Below are positions 1 through 8,078 of a stretch of 64,000 nucleotides of DNA, in pieces (within the stretch, counting starts at the first letter, position 1; every line of letters starts with the position of its first letter). Below the pieces are notes generated by a model. That model made no database searches, was not told the DNA's origin, and was given only the letters and a program-made list of their open reading frames with translations. Both the position numbers and the translations under genes were made by a program. The stretch lies in the NCBI RefSeq assembly GCF_023634865.1, contig NZ_JAMLJN010000001.1:434001-498000 (forward strand). Direction: 5' to 3'. Source of the stretch: Flavobacterium fragile (lineage in GTDB: Bacteria; Bacteroidota; Bacteroidia; Flavobacteriales; Flavobacteriaceae).

Positions 1-1
1 A

Positions 2-238
2 GTTCGTACCTATGAGCGTGGTGTTGAAGATGAAACTTTGTCGTGTGGAACAGGTGTAACAGCAGTTGCTATCGCCATGCATCAAATCGGAAAAACAAAC
101 AATAATATCATAGATTTAAACGTAGAAGGCGGAAAATTAAAAGTACAATTTGATGTAGATAACGGAAAATACACCAACGTTTTTTTAATCGGACCAGCAA
201 CTTTCGTTTTTGAGGGTAAAATTGAAATCAATCAATAA
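2..238 (+). CDS. dapF: Diaminopimelate epimerase, C-terminal fragment
   Basis: This is the last part of a gene that begins before the window. Diaminopimelate epimerase converts LL- to meso-diaminopimelate for lysine and peptidoglycan synthesis. The visible part carries the second active-site motif ETLSCGTGVTA, whose Cys is one of the two catalytic bases of the family, followed by the C-terminal strands. The reading frame is open from base 2. The next gene starts 16 bases downstream on the same strand, so dapF probably heads an operon with the acetyltransferase and mltG. Identification rests on about 78 residues but the motif is distinctive. Confidence 0.93.
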   Translation, partial: VRTYERGVEDETLSCGTGVTAVAIAMHQIGKTNNNIIDLNVEGGKLKVQFDVDNGKYTNVFLIGPATFVFEGKIEINQ

Positions 239-253
239 TCAATTTTAAATATT

Positions 254-784
254 TTGACTACACTTAAAGGAAACAACATTTATCTGCGAGCACTAGAACC
301 CGAAGATTTAGAGTTTATCTACAAAATAGAAAATAACGAATCGGTTTGGGAAGTAAGCAATACGCAAACGCCGTACAGTCGATTTTTGATTCGTCAGTAC
401 TTGGAAAATGCGCATCAAGATATTTACGAAGCCAAACAATTGCGGTTAGCTATTTGCTTAAATGACACTTTTGAAGCAGTAGGTTTAATCGATTTATTTG
501 ATTTTGATCCGAAAAACAATCGAGCAGGAGTTGGGATTGTCATTTCAAATGAAAGTAATCGAAATTCAGGAATCGGTTCCGAAGCTTTGCAACTTGTTAT
601 CAATTACGCATTCAATCAATTGCAATTGCATCAATTATATGCAAATATTGGTTCAAAAAATGAAATTAGTATTTCCCTTTTTACTAAATTTGGCTTTCAA
701 AAAATCGGAGTAAAAAAAGATTGGAATAAAATCAACAATCAATACGAAGATGAAGTTTTATTTCAATTAATCAATCATTTTTAA
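254..784 (+). CDS. GNAT family N-acetyltransferase (RimJ/RimL-like)
   Basis: A 176-residue protein of the GNAT fold. It opens with the strand ILRAL-type pattern (IYLRALEPEDL) and has the acetyl-CoA binding region near residues 90-125 (NRNSGIGSEAL, matching the family's R/Q-x-x-G-x-G/A loop), ending with a GFQKIG strand. Such RimJ/RimL-like enzymes acetylate protein N-termini or small amines; the substrate cannot be told. The start is a TTG with no better in-frame ATG near the homologous N-terminus. It lies 16 bases after dapF and 10 bases before mltG, all on one strand, which suggests co-transcription. Confidence 0.85.
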   Translation: MTTLKGNNIYLRALEPEDLEFIYKIENNESVWEVSNTQTPYSRFLIRQYLENAHQDIYEAKQLRLAICLNDTFEAVGLIDLFDFDPKNNRAGVGIVISNESNRNSGIGSEALQLVINYAFNQLQLHQLYANIGSKNEISISLFTKFGFQKIGVKKDWNKINNQYEDEVLFQLINHF

Positions 785-794
785 ATAGAATCCC

Positions 795-1835
795 TTGAAC
801 GTAAAAAAACTTATTTCAATTATAGCTGTTGCCGGAATTGTAGTTGCAACTGCAGTAGGTGTTTATGTTTATTTTAAAGCTTTTACGCCTAATACTCAAT
901 TTTCACAAAACGAAATGTATGTTTACATTCCTACAAATTCAAATTATGAACAAGTTGTTGAAATAGTAAAACCATTGGTAAAAGATTTTGAAAAATTTGA
1001 TTTTGTTGCTACATCAAGAAATTACAGTACGAATGTAAAGGCAGGAAAATTTCTCTTTAAAAAAGACATGACTAGTTTTGACATGGTTCGAAGTTTACGA
1101 TTAAATGTTCCTGTTCAGGTGGCATTTAATAATCAAGAAACACTAAAGAAATTGTTGCAACGTTTGTCTTCACAACTAGAGCCAGACACGTTAGCCTTAA
1201 ATGAAGCGTTTACAAACGAGGCTTTTTTAAGTGAAAATGGGTTAACAAAAGAAACAGCTTTGACATTATTTATTCCGAATACGTATGAGTTTTATTGGAA
1301 TGTTTCGGCAACCAAAATGGCAGCCAAAATGGCAAAAGAGCACAGAAAATTTTGGAATAATGAACGTTTACAAAAAGCTAAAGCGCTAAATATGACTCCT
1401 GCTCAAGTGTATACTTTAGCATCAATTGTTCATAAAGAGACTGTAAAAGCAGATGAACGTCCAAGAGTTGCTGGTGCTTATTTGAATCGTATTAATCAAG
1501 ACATGCCGTTACAAGCTGATCCAACAGTAATTTATGCAATTAAAGAAAAGTCAGGTGATTTTGATCAAGTTATTAAAAGAGTAGGAGGAAGTAATCTTTT
1601 TGTGAAATCTCCTTATAATACCTACATCAATAAAGGATTGCCGCCTGGTCCAATTGCTATGCCAGATATTTCCGCTATTGATGCGGTATTAAATCCAGAA
1701 CAACATAATTACATTTATTTTTGTGCTGATCCTAGTAGACCAGGCTATCATGTTTTTGAAACAACCTATGAAGCTCATATGGTAAATGCTAAAAAATATG
1801 CCGAATGGGTGAATAAATTAGGAATCAAGCTATAG
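795..1835 (+). CDS. mltG: Endolytic murein transglycosylase MltG
   Basis: A 346-residue YceG/MltG family protein. MltG cleaves nascent glycan strands inside the chain and helps set glycan length at the membrane. An N-terminal transmembrane segment (about residues 5-28) anchors a periplasmic domain. The family signature is present: LASIVHKET with the catalytic Glu near residue 217, then NRINQDMPLQADPTVIYA, and GLPPGPIAMP near residue 280. Translation appears to start at TTG. It follows the acetyltransferase by 10 bases and precedes a DUF2279 gene by 10 bases, so these form one transcription unit with dapF. Confidence 0.95.
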   Translation: MNVKKLISIIAVAGIVVATAVGVYVYFKAFTPNTQFSQNEMYVYIPTNSNYEQVVEIVKPLVKDFEKFDFVATSRNYSTNVKAGKFLFKKDMTSFDMVRSLRLNVPVQVAFNNQETLKKLLQRLSSQLEPDTLALNEAFTNEAFLSENGLTKETALTLFIPNTYEFYWNVSATKMAAKMAKEHRKFWNNERLQKAKALNMTPAQVYTLASIVHKETVKADERPRVAGAYLNRINQDMPLQADPTVIYAIKEKSGDFDQVIKRVGGSNLFVKSPYNTYINKGLPPGPIAMPDISAIDAVLNPEQHNYIYFCADPSRPGYHVFETTYEAHMVNAKKYAEWVNKLGIKL

Positions 1836-1845
1836 GCATATTCTT

Positions 1846-2751
1846 ATGCTATTGCGATTTCTAGCTCTTTTTTTGTTGTTTTCTGGAAATGTTCTAGGTC
1901 AATCTTCTTTTGAATTTTTTTTAAGACCTTCAGATTCTCTTGTTAAGTCTAGGCGTACAAATGTTTATGTTGGCGAATCGGTTGTTCTCGGGGCTACTTT
2001 AATAGGTTTAAACCAACTTTGGTATAAAGATTACCCAAAATCGAGTTTCCACTTCATCAACGATAACAATCAGTGGTTACAAATGGATAAATTAGGCCAC
2101 CTATATTCTACCTACCATTTAGGAAGAATAGGAGCCGAAATGTTGCAATGGAGTGGCGCTTCAAAAAAAGAACAACTCATTTATGGTTCCACTCTTGGAT
2201 TAGGATTTTTAACGGTAGTTGAGGTTTTTGATGGATTTTCACAAGAATGGGGTGCTTCTTCAGGTGATATTATTGCTAATGTTGCAGGAACTACTTTATA
2301 TGTTTCTCAAGAATTACTTTGGAAAGAGCAACGTGTTACACCTAAGTTTTCTTTTCATTCAACAAAATTTGCTGCTCAACGTCCAGAAACTTTAGGAGCT
2401 TCTTTGAATGAAGAAATTTTAAAAGATTATAACGGTCAAACTTACTGGTTGTCATTTAATATTCATTCTTTTACTAAAGATAGCTTTACGCCAAAATGGT
2501 TAAACCTTGCTATCGGCTATGGCGGAGAAGGAATGCTCTACGGAAATGATGCTGAAGCCCTTGGAAATGGATTAGTTCAAAATTCTTATCGTCAATTTTA
2601 CTTAAGTTTTGATATTGATTTGACGAAAATTACTACAAAATCTCATTTTTTAAAGATACTTTTCTCTATTTTTAATGCTATAAAAATTCCGGCACCTACT
2701 TTGCAATACAATGATTTTAATGGAGTTAAAGCACACTTCATCTACTTTTAG
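1846..2751 (+). CDS. DUF2279 family exported protein
   Basis: A 301-residue protein with a signal peptide (about residues 1-18, ending LGQ). The middle matches the DUF2279 (YfiM-like) pattern: a conserved MDKLGHLYSTY near residue 85 and a VEVFDGFSQEWGASSGDIIANVAG stretch near residues 125-148, which combine hydrophobic turns with acidic and His residues. The family is described as a predicted periplasmic lipoprotein of unknown function; here no lipobox Cys is seen. It directly follows mltG, so a cell-envelope role is plausible but not shown. Confidence 0.8.
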   Translation: MLLRFLALFLLFSGNVLGQSSFEFFLRPSDSLVKSRRTNVYVGESVVLGATLIGLNQLWYKDYPKSSFHFINDNNQWLQMDKLGHLYSTYHLGRIGAEMLQWSGASKKEQLIYGSTLGLGFLTVVEVFDGFSQEWGASSGDIIANVAGTTLYVSQELLWKEQRVTPKFSFHSTKFAAQRPETLGASLNEEILKDYNGQTYWLSFNIHSFTKDSFTPKWLNLAIGYGGEGMLYGNDAEALGNGLVQNSYRQFYLSFDIDLTKITTKSHFLKILFSIFNAIKIPAPTLQYNDFNGVKAHFIYF

Positions 2752-2794
2752 GAATTATTAACACGCTGTAAATCAATATTGTAATTTTTTTATG

Positions 2795-2802
2795 TATATT
2801 TG
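2795..2802 (+). promoter_or_regulatory. Candidate -7 box upstream of lysozyme-like gene
   Basis: TATATTTG matches the Bacteroidota -7 consensus TAnnTTTG and lies 45 bases before the start codon of the lysozyme-like gene. No TTG is found at the usual 17-23 base spacing upstream, so only half of the promoter is supported. Confidence 0.4.
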
Positions 2803-2847
2803 CATGCTAATTTCAGATGGGTGACAGACGCTGAGAAATAACAATTC

Positions 2848-3492
2848 ATGATTAAAAAAAGGTCTTATTTTTTAGGATTGACACTCCTAGTCTTAGTCGT
2901 TTCTTCTGGTTTTATAACCTTTAAAGAAGAAAAATTGGAAGGATTTCATTTGTCAAATTACAATGGTATAAAGTACCATGTTCCAAATGAATACGAATTT
3001 GAAGAAGTGTTACTTATTAAAGTACCACAAGTAGGAAAATCATTTAATGGTTTTGCACAGAAAATGGCATATAAAGAATCAAGAGGTATATTGCATTTAG
3101 TGAATCCTTTTGGTTATATGGGTAAATACCAATTTGGTAGAAGTACATTGAGAACTGTTGGTATCTATGATTTTAAAGAGTTTTTGCGTAATCCAAAATG
3201 GCAAGATGAAGCATTTAAAGCTTTAATTGCGAGAAATAAGTGGGAATTACGTAATGAAATTGAAAAGTACTCAGGTAGAGTAATCAACGGAGTAGAGATT
3301 ACAGAGTCAGGATTAATTGCTGCAGCTCATTTAGGTGGTGCAAGTTCGGTGAAAAAATACTTGAGAAGTAATGGTCGAAATGGTTTTAGAGATGGTTTTG
3401 GAACATCGCTTTCAAGCTACATCAGAAAATTCTCTAACTTTGATATTTCATACATTCAAGCTGATCCAAATGCAAAAGTAGATTTAGAATAA
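2848..3492 (+). CDS. Small exported lysozyme-like (transglycosylase fold) protein
   Basis: A 214-residue protein with an N-terminal hydrophobic segment (residues 7-24) that should direct export. Residues about 70-180 resemble the lysozyme-like/SLT fold: FAQKMAYKESRG places a Glu where lytic transglycosylases carry the catalytic Glu, followed by FGYMGKYQFGRSTLR and by LIAAAHLGGASSVKKYL, which resembles the conserved AAYLGG-type helix. It has no LysM or other binding domain. Peptidoglycan cleavage is inferred from these motifs. It has its own upstream intergenic region and converges on the methylase gene 1 base away. Confidence 0.65.
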   Translation: MIKKRSYFLGLTLLVLVVSSGFITFKEEKLEGFHLSNYNGIKYHVPNEYEFEEVLLIKVPQVGKSFNGFAQKMAYKESRGILHLVNPFGYMGKYQFGRSTLRTVGIYDFKEFLRNPKWQDEAFKALIARNKWELRNEIEKYSGRVINGVEITESGLIAAAHLGGASSVKKYLRSNGRNGFRDGFGTSLSSYIRKFSNFDISYIQADPNAKVDLE

Positions 3493-3493
3493 T

Positions 3494-4228
3494 TTACATT
3501 TTGTGAATAATAAAAATACAAGGTCGATTATGTAAATCGGCCTTTTCTTTTTTCCATTGGTTTACCGTTTTTGTTTTGATGAATTCAGTAGGTAAAGTAA
3601 TATCGCAAGCTACACACAAAAGCGTGCTCGGTTGTAAAATTTGCAACAAATCTTCCATCAATTTATTATTGCGATAAGGTGTTTCAATAAATAATTGCGA
3701 TTGATTTTTATCTTGTGATAAACGTTCAAAGTTTTTTAGGGCTTGTTTTTTTTCGTTTTTGTCAATTGGTAAATAACCATTAAAAGCGAAACTTTGTCCA
3801 TTCATTCCGCTTGCCATCAACGCCAATAAAATAGAACTTGGCCCTACTAAAGGCACTACTTGAATTCCTTTCTCATGTGCTAATTTTACAATAACAGCAC
3901 CTGGATCAGCTACTCCAGGGCAACCAGATTCACTCATTAATCCAATGTTTTCTCCTTTTAATAAAGGTTGGATGAATTCGGTATGTTCGCTAAAATCAGT
4001 GTGTTTGTTTAAAACCGAAATCTTTAAATTGGGTTGTTTTTTCTCTGGGTGAATACTTTTGATAAATTTACGAGCTGTTTTTTCGTTTTCAACTATATAG
4101 TAATCAACGAAATCAATGGTTCTTCTAATGGTTTGAGGCAGAACATCTTCAGGAACGACAGTAGTTTCTCCCGGATTGGAAAGTGTGATTGGGATTAAAT
4201 ATAGTTTTCCTAAAGAAGTTGATTTCAT
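3494..4228 (-). CDS. SAM-dependent methyltransferase, tetrapyrrole-methylase fold (RsmI-like)
   Basis: A 244-residue member of the TP-methylase fold, related to RsmI, which 2'-O-methylates C1402 of 16S rRNA. Visible motifs are the N-terminal GKLYLIPITL strand, LMSESGCPGVADPGA near residues 96-110, and the VPLVGPSSILLALMASGMNG segment near residue 127. The N-terminal region differs from canonical RsmI, so the exact target is uncertain. It is the last gene of a probable dnaA-phosphatase-methylase transcription unit, 5 bases after the phosphatase. Confidence 0.8.
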   Translation of the reverse strand: MKSTSLGKLYLIPITLSNPGETTVVPEDVLPQTIRRTIDFVDYYIVENEKTARKFIKSIHPEKKQPNLKISVLNKHTDFSEHTEFIQPLLKGENIGLMSESGCPGVADPGAVIVKLAHEKGIQVVPLVGPSSILLALMASGMNGQSFAFNGYLPIDKNEKKQALKNFERLSQDKNQSQLFIETPYRNNKLMEDLLQILQPSTLLCVACDITLPTEFIKTKTVNQWKKEKADLHNRPCIFIIHKM

Positions 4229-4233
4229 GATTT

Positions 4234-4689
4234 TTATCTCTTAAGTTTTCTTGCGATTTCCTCACAAGCTTGGTCTAACATGTCAAAAACGTTTTCAAAT
4301 CCGTCTAGACCTCCGTAATAGGGGTCGGGAACATCGACGTTTTCGTTTGGAAAAATTTCGTTTAAAATCAGTTTGACTTTCGATTTAGCTTCTTCATTTG
4401 GAGCTAAAGCTAGAACATCTTTAAAATTGGAATTATCCATTACAAAAATATGGTCAAAAGTCTCAAAATCACTTTTTTTGAATTGTCTAGCTCTTTGATT
4501 AGTAATATCTAAACCTCTATTTTTTGCAGTAGCAATCGAACGTTTGTCTGGTAATTCTCCTGCGTGCCAACCTCCAGTTCCAGCAGAATCAACAATAAAT
4601 TCTTCCGAAAGTTTAGAGCGCATAATACCTTCTGCCAAAGGAGAACGGCAAATATTTCCTAAGCAAACCATTAAGATTTTTGTAGCCAT
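4234..4689 (-). CDS. Low-molecular-weight protein-tyrosine-phosphatase
   Basis: A 151-residue member of the LMW-PTP family. The P-loop CLGNICRS (Cys9 to Arg15, pattern C-x5-R-S) is at the N-terminus as expected, and the general-acid motif DPYYGG lies near residue 121. These enzymes remove phosphate from protein tyrosines, or phosphoarginine in some bacteria. The gene starts 3 bases after the dnaA stop codon and is followed 5 bases later by an RsmI-like methylase, so it is probably expressed from the dnaA promoter. Confidence 0.93.
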   Translation of the reverse strand: MATKILMVCLGNICRSPLAEGIMRSKLSEEFIVDSAGTGGWHAGELPDKRSIATAKNRGLDITNQRARQFKKSDFETFDHIFVMDNSNFKDVLALAPNEEAKSKVKLILNEIFPNENVDVPDPYYGGLDGFENVFDMLDQACEEIARKLKR

Positions 4690-4692
4690 GAA

Positions 4693-6120
4693 TTATAGCG
4701 ATAACTTCTTGTTGATATCGTCAACGAATTTTCGGAATTGTTTATCGGTAGTCACCAAGTTATCAACTGTTTTGCAAGCATGAAGTACCGTTGCGTGGTC
4801 TCTATCTCCAATTTGCGAACCGATGTTTGCTAAGGAAGCTTTAGTGAATTTCTTAGCAAAGAACATAGCTAATTGTCTGGCTTGTACAACGTGACGTTTT
4901 CTAGTTTTAGATTGTAAGGTTTCAACATCCAGTTGGAAATAATCAGAAACTGTTTTTTGAATGAAATCAATTGAGATTTCACGCTTAACATTTTTAACAA
5001 ATTTTTCAACTACCTGTTTAGCTAAGTCAATGGTAACTTCACGTTTGTTAAAAGAAGATTGAGCAATTAAAGAAATAATAGCACCTTCTAATTCACGAAC
5101 GTTTGATTTAATATTCTTGGCAACGTATTCTATAATTTCTTCGGGCATTTCAACTCCATCACGGAATAAAATGTTTTTCAAAATTGAAATGCGTGTTTCG
5201 TAGTCTGGTTGGTGTAATTCTGCCGATAATCCCCATTTGAAACGAGATAGTAAGCGTTGCTCTATATCTTGCATGTCAACTGGTGCTTTATCAGAAGTCA
5301 AAATTACTTGTTTTCCGTTTTGATGTAAATGATTGAAGATGTGGAAAAAAACATCTTGAGTTCCTGATTTACCCGATAAAAATTGTACGTCATCGATTAT
5401 CAAAACATCAATTAATTGATAGAAGTGAATGAAATCGTTACGTGTGTTTTTCTTAACTGAATCGATATATTGTTGTGTGAATATTTCAGCTGAAATATAC
5501 AACACCGTTTTTTCAGGGTATTTGTCTTTTATTTCAACTCCAATTGCGTGAGCTAAGTGTGTTTTTCCCAATCCAACGCCACCAAAAATGAGTAATGGAT
5601 TGAAAGAAGTTCCACCCGGTTTGTTAGCAACCGCCATACCTGCACTTCTTGCTAAACGATTTGAATCTCCTTCAAGGAAATTATCAAAACTGTAATTTGC
5701 ATTTAATTGCGATTCGATTTTTAAATTTCGAATTCCGGGGATAACAAAAGGATTTTTTAATTCTGGATTTTTATTAACAATTGGCACATCAACTTCTTGA
5801 GGCTTTACTGGAGTTCTGTTGTAACTCGGAATTTGTTCAGTAAATGGAAGTTTATTGCCATAAGTGTTTTCCATCTTAATTTTATACAATAACTTTGCGC
5901 CTGGTCCTAACTCTTTAGTTAAGGCCACTTTTAATAATTTTACGTAGTGTTCTTCTAGCCATTCATAGAAGAATTTACTTGGAACCTGAATAGACAAAGC
6001 ATTATCGTTTAGTTCAACTGACTGTATCGGTTCAAACCAAGTTTTGTATGCTTGATCTTGAATATTATCTTTTATGAAAGACAGACAGTTGTTCCATACC
6101 GATTGCGCAGTTTTTGTCAT
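4693..6120 (-). CDS. dnaA: Chromosomal replication initiator DnaA
   Basis: A 475-residue DnaA. Domain I is at residues 1-90; the AAA+ domain has Walker A FGGVGLGKTHLAHAIG and Walker B VLIIDDVQFLSG; domain IV ends with the DnaA-box recognition signature GDRDHATVLHACKTV. An open frame continues 95 codons upstream, but I chose the ATG at 6120 because MTKTAQSVWNNC aligns with the normal N-terminus and the upstream part is AT-rich low-complexity translation. Two genes follow within 5 bases each. I see no cluster of DnaA boxes upstream, so an origin next to dnaA is not supported here. Confidence 0.96.
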   Translation of the reverse strand: MTKTAQSVWNNCLSFIKDNIQDQAYKTWFEPIQSVELNDNALSIQVPSKFFYEWLEEHYVKLLKVALTKELGPGAKLLYKIKMENTYGNKLPFTEQIPSYNRTPVKPQEVDVPIVNKNPELKNPFVIPGIRNLKIESQLNANYSFDNFLEGDSNRLARSAGMAVANKPGGTSFNPLLIFGGVGLGKTHLAHAIGVEIKDKYPEKTVLYISAEIFTQQYIDSVKKNTRNDFIHFYQLIDVLIIDDVQFLSGKSGTQDVFFHIFNHLHQNGKQVILTSDKAPVDMQDIEQRLLSRFKWGLSAELHQPDYETRISILKNILFRDGVEMPEEIIEYVAKNIKSNVRELEGAIISLIAQSSFNKREVTIDLAKQVVEKFVKNVKREISIDFIQKTVSDYFQLDVETLQSKTRKRHVVQARQLAMFFAKKFTKASLANIGSQIGDRDHATVLHACKTVDNLVTTDKQFRKFVDDINKKLSL

Positions 6121-6160
6121 AGATTCAAAATTATTACGAGTTATTTTTTGTTTTGTAAGG

Positions 6161-6199
6161 TTACAAAATGGCAACAGAAAATGTTTTCTGTTTTTGTAA
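6161..6199. promoter_or_regulatory. Dyad symmetry in the dnaA upstream region
   Basis: A nested palindrome lies in the gap between the divergent dnaA and thioesterase genes. The inner part is AACAGAAAA-TG-TTTTCTGTT (6173-6192), a perfect 9-bp inverted repeat. It is framed by TTACAAAA (6161-6168) and TTTTGTAA (6192-6199), an 8-bp inverted pair. It is 53-92 bases upstream of the dnaA start. An operator or an RNA hairpin in the dnaA leader are both possible. Confidence 0.45.
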
Positions 6200-6321
6200 T
6201 TTGGGATAGCAAATATGTGAACAAAAAATTGTAAAAAAAAATTTTTTACTATTGATTTAATGAAAAAAAATTTGTAGTGAAAAAAGTGTTTTGAAAAATA
6301 AGAATTTAAAGTCTTTTTAAC

Positions 6322-6732
6322 ATGAGAGAATATACTTACCAAGTTAGAGTTCGTTATGCTGAAACAGATCAAATGGGTGTTGTTTACCACGGAAATTATG
6401 CGCAATATTTTGAGATGGGACGCGTGGAATGGCTAAGAAATTTAGGGATTTCCTACAAGTGGATGGAAGAAAATGGTGTAATGCTTCCGGTGGTTTCGTT
6501 AACCATGAATTATAAAAAACCAGCACGTTATGATGACTTGTTAACGGTTAGAACAATATTAAAAAGTCAAACCTCAGTTAAGATAGAATTTGACTATGAA
6601 ATTTACAATGAAGACAATGAGTTATTAACAACTGGTTATTCTATGTTGGTGTTTGTAGATATGAAAACTGGTCGTCCAATTTTACCTCCAGATTACGTAG
6701 TTGAAAAAATTAATTCTTTTTTAGAAGTTTAA
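6322..6732 (+). CDS. Acyl-CoA thioesterase, YbgC/FadM-type hot-dog fold
   Basis: A 136-residue hot-dog fold thioesterase. The catalytic signature YAETDQMGVVYHGNYAQYF, with Asp16 as the active-site residue, is at the N-terminus, as in 4-hydroxybenzoyl-CoA thioesterase and YbgC. These enzymes hydrolyse short- or medium-chain acyl-CoA, and YbgC homologues are often tied to phospholipid metabolism. The gene is divergent from dnaA and its last 4 bases overlap the end of the convergent YigZ gene. Confidence 0.92.
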   Translation: MREYTYQVRVRYAETDQMGVVYHGNYAQYFEMGRVEWLRNLGISYKWMEENGVMLPVVSLTMNYKKPARYDDLLTVRTILKSQTSVKIEFDYEIYNEDNELLTTGYSMLVFVDMKTGRPILPPDYVVEKINSFLEV

Positions 6733-7343
6733 ATTTCGGTTAGTTTTATTTCGTACAAATTTTTAAAAGTGTCCAATAAGTTTTGGACATTTTTTTTTCG
6801 GGTAGCAATTTCGATTTCGCAATTCATTTCCATTTTTTGAGAGACGATTTGAAGATTTTTTTCTTTGATGATGCGCATTACTTTGTTCATGTTGGCATAT
6901 TCAAATGCAATAATAAAATGCTTGTCAATAGTCCTCTCTACAATTTCTGAATTTTCTAATGCCATTTGTGCGGCTATTTTGTATGCAGAAATCAATCCGC
7001 CAACCCCTAGTTTAACACCTCCAAAATATCGAACTACTACCACTAAAACATTTGTTACATCAAAAGATTGGATTTGGCCATAAATTGGCATGCCGGCACT
7101 ATTATTGGGTTCTCCATCATCATTGGCTCTGTATTGTATCTTCTCAGTTCCGATTTGATATGCATAGCACCAATGACGCGCCGAAAAATGCTCTTTGTGT
7201 AAACGTTCTAAAATCTCTTTGATTTCTTCTTCTGTAGTTACCGGAAATGCATAGCCAAAGAATTTACTATTCTTTTCTTTATACAACACTTCTTCAGAAG
7301 CAGAAGCAATAGTCTTATAGGTGTCTTTTTCTGGAAAATCCAT
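6729..7343 (-). CDS. YigZ/IMPACT family protein
   Basis: A 204-residue protein of the YigZ (UPF0029, IMPACT N-terminal) family. The core motifs are complete: SKFFGYAFPV, then HWCYAYQIG, DDGEPNNSAGMPI near residue 77, and VVVVRYFGGVKLGVGGLISAYK. The family is linked to translation control or proline peptide metabolism, but its biochemical role in bacteria is not established. Full length for the family. Its stop overlaps the convergent thioesterase by 4 bases. Confidence 0.92.
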   Translation of the reverse strand: MDFPEKDTYKTIASASEEVLYKEKNSKFFGYAFPVTTEEEIKEILERLHKEHFSARHWCYAYQIGTEKIQYRANDDGEPNNSAGMPIYGQIQSFDVTNVLVVVVRYFGGVKLGVGGLISAYKIAAQMALENSEIVERTIDKHFIIAFEYANMNKVMRIIKEKNLQIVSQKMEMNCEIEIATRKKNVQNLLDTFKNLYEIKLTEI

Positions 7344-7472
7344 TTAATTAGTGACTAAAAATAAGGCAATATAATGATCTTTTAATTTTTAAAAGTTTTA
7401 AAAATAAATTTCATTAATAAAGTCGCAAAGGTAGAAACATTTATCTACTAATTAAAAGTAAAAGTAAAATAG

Positions 7473-8078
7473 CTATGAGATGATTTTTTTATCAAATAAT
7501 TGAATAACATCTTCAATTCCTGGTTTTATGTTCCACACGTGCAAGCCTAATTTTTCAGCTATATCTGTGTTTTCTTTTTTATCGTCAATGAAAAGTGTTT
7601 TTCTAGGGTTTAAATTGTGATTGTTAATTACAAATTTAAACGCATTTTCATCAGGTTTTCTCAAGCCGATTTCATAAGAGAAATAGACTTTTTCAAAACA
7701 ACTGTAAAAATCACGTGCAAAAGTTTGGCCTTCTTGAAGTTCAAATTTTTCTATGTGGGTGTGGTCGGTATTACTTAATAGGAATAAACGGTATTTTGAA
7801 CTTATCATTTGTAAAAATTCCAAACGATACAAAGGGAAATTTCCAAGAATTGTATTCCAAGCCTCTTTAATTTCATCTAGTTCAGCATTAGGCAGATGTT
7901 TTTGAAAACCTTTTAAAAATTCGATTTCTTCAATTTTTCCAATTTCGTATTTTTTGTTTAAAATGTCAAGATCATCATGCCATGAAGTTAATCCCAATTT
8001 TCTAAACTCGGTATCAATAGCTTGTTTGTTTAAATCAATAAAAACATCACCAAAATCAAAAATAATTGCTTCAATCAT
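7473..8078 (-). CDS. HAD superfamily hydrolase
   Basis: A 201-residue haloacid-dehalogenase type phosphatase. Motif I is IIFDFGDVFIDL (Asp nucleophile near residue 8, with the second Asp replaced as in many YihX-like members), motif II is LLSNTDHTH, a Lys lies in GLRKPDENAF, and motif IV is TLFIDDKKENT. I used the ATG at 8078 rather than the longer frame, because IEAIIFDFG is where family members begin. It overlaps the end of ribD by 8 bases, which suggests coupled translation. Substrate unknown; sugar phosphates or flavin-pathway phosphates are possibilities. Confidence 0.88.
   Translation of the reverse strand: MIEAIIFDFGDVFIDLNKQAIDTEFRKLGLTSWHDDLDILNKKYEIGKIEEIEFLKGFQKHLPNAELDEIKEAWNTILGNFPLYRLEFLQMISSKYRLFLLSNTDHTHIEKFELQEGQTFARDFYSCFEKVYFSYEIGLRKPDENAFKFVINNHNLNPRKTLFIDDKKENTDIAEKLGLHVWNIKPGIEDVIQLFDKKIIS

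Noticed and set aside
2817..2847. Words GGGTGACAG and GCTGAGAAA before the lysozyme-like gene, similar to a TPP riboswitch 5' part
   Set aside because: The conserved 3' half of the thiamine element is absent and the gene is unrelated to thiamine.
6121..6321. Replication origin next to dnaA
   Set aside because: No cluster of TTATNCACA-type boxes or clear AT-rich unwinding site with boxes was found; in this phylum dnaA need not lie at the origin.
6121..6405. A 95-codon N-terminal extension of DnaA in the open frame
   Set aside because: The extra sequence is Phe/Lys/Asn-rich translation of AT-rich DNA, contains the dyad region and would overlap the divergent thioesterase gene; the ATG at 6120 fits the family N-terminus.
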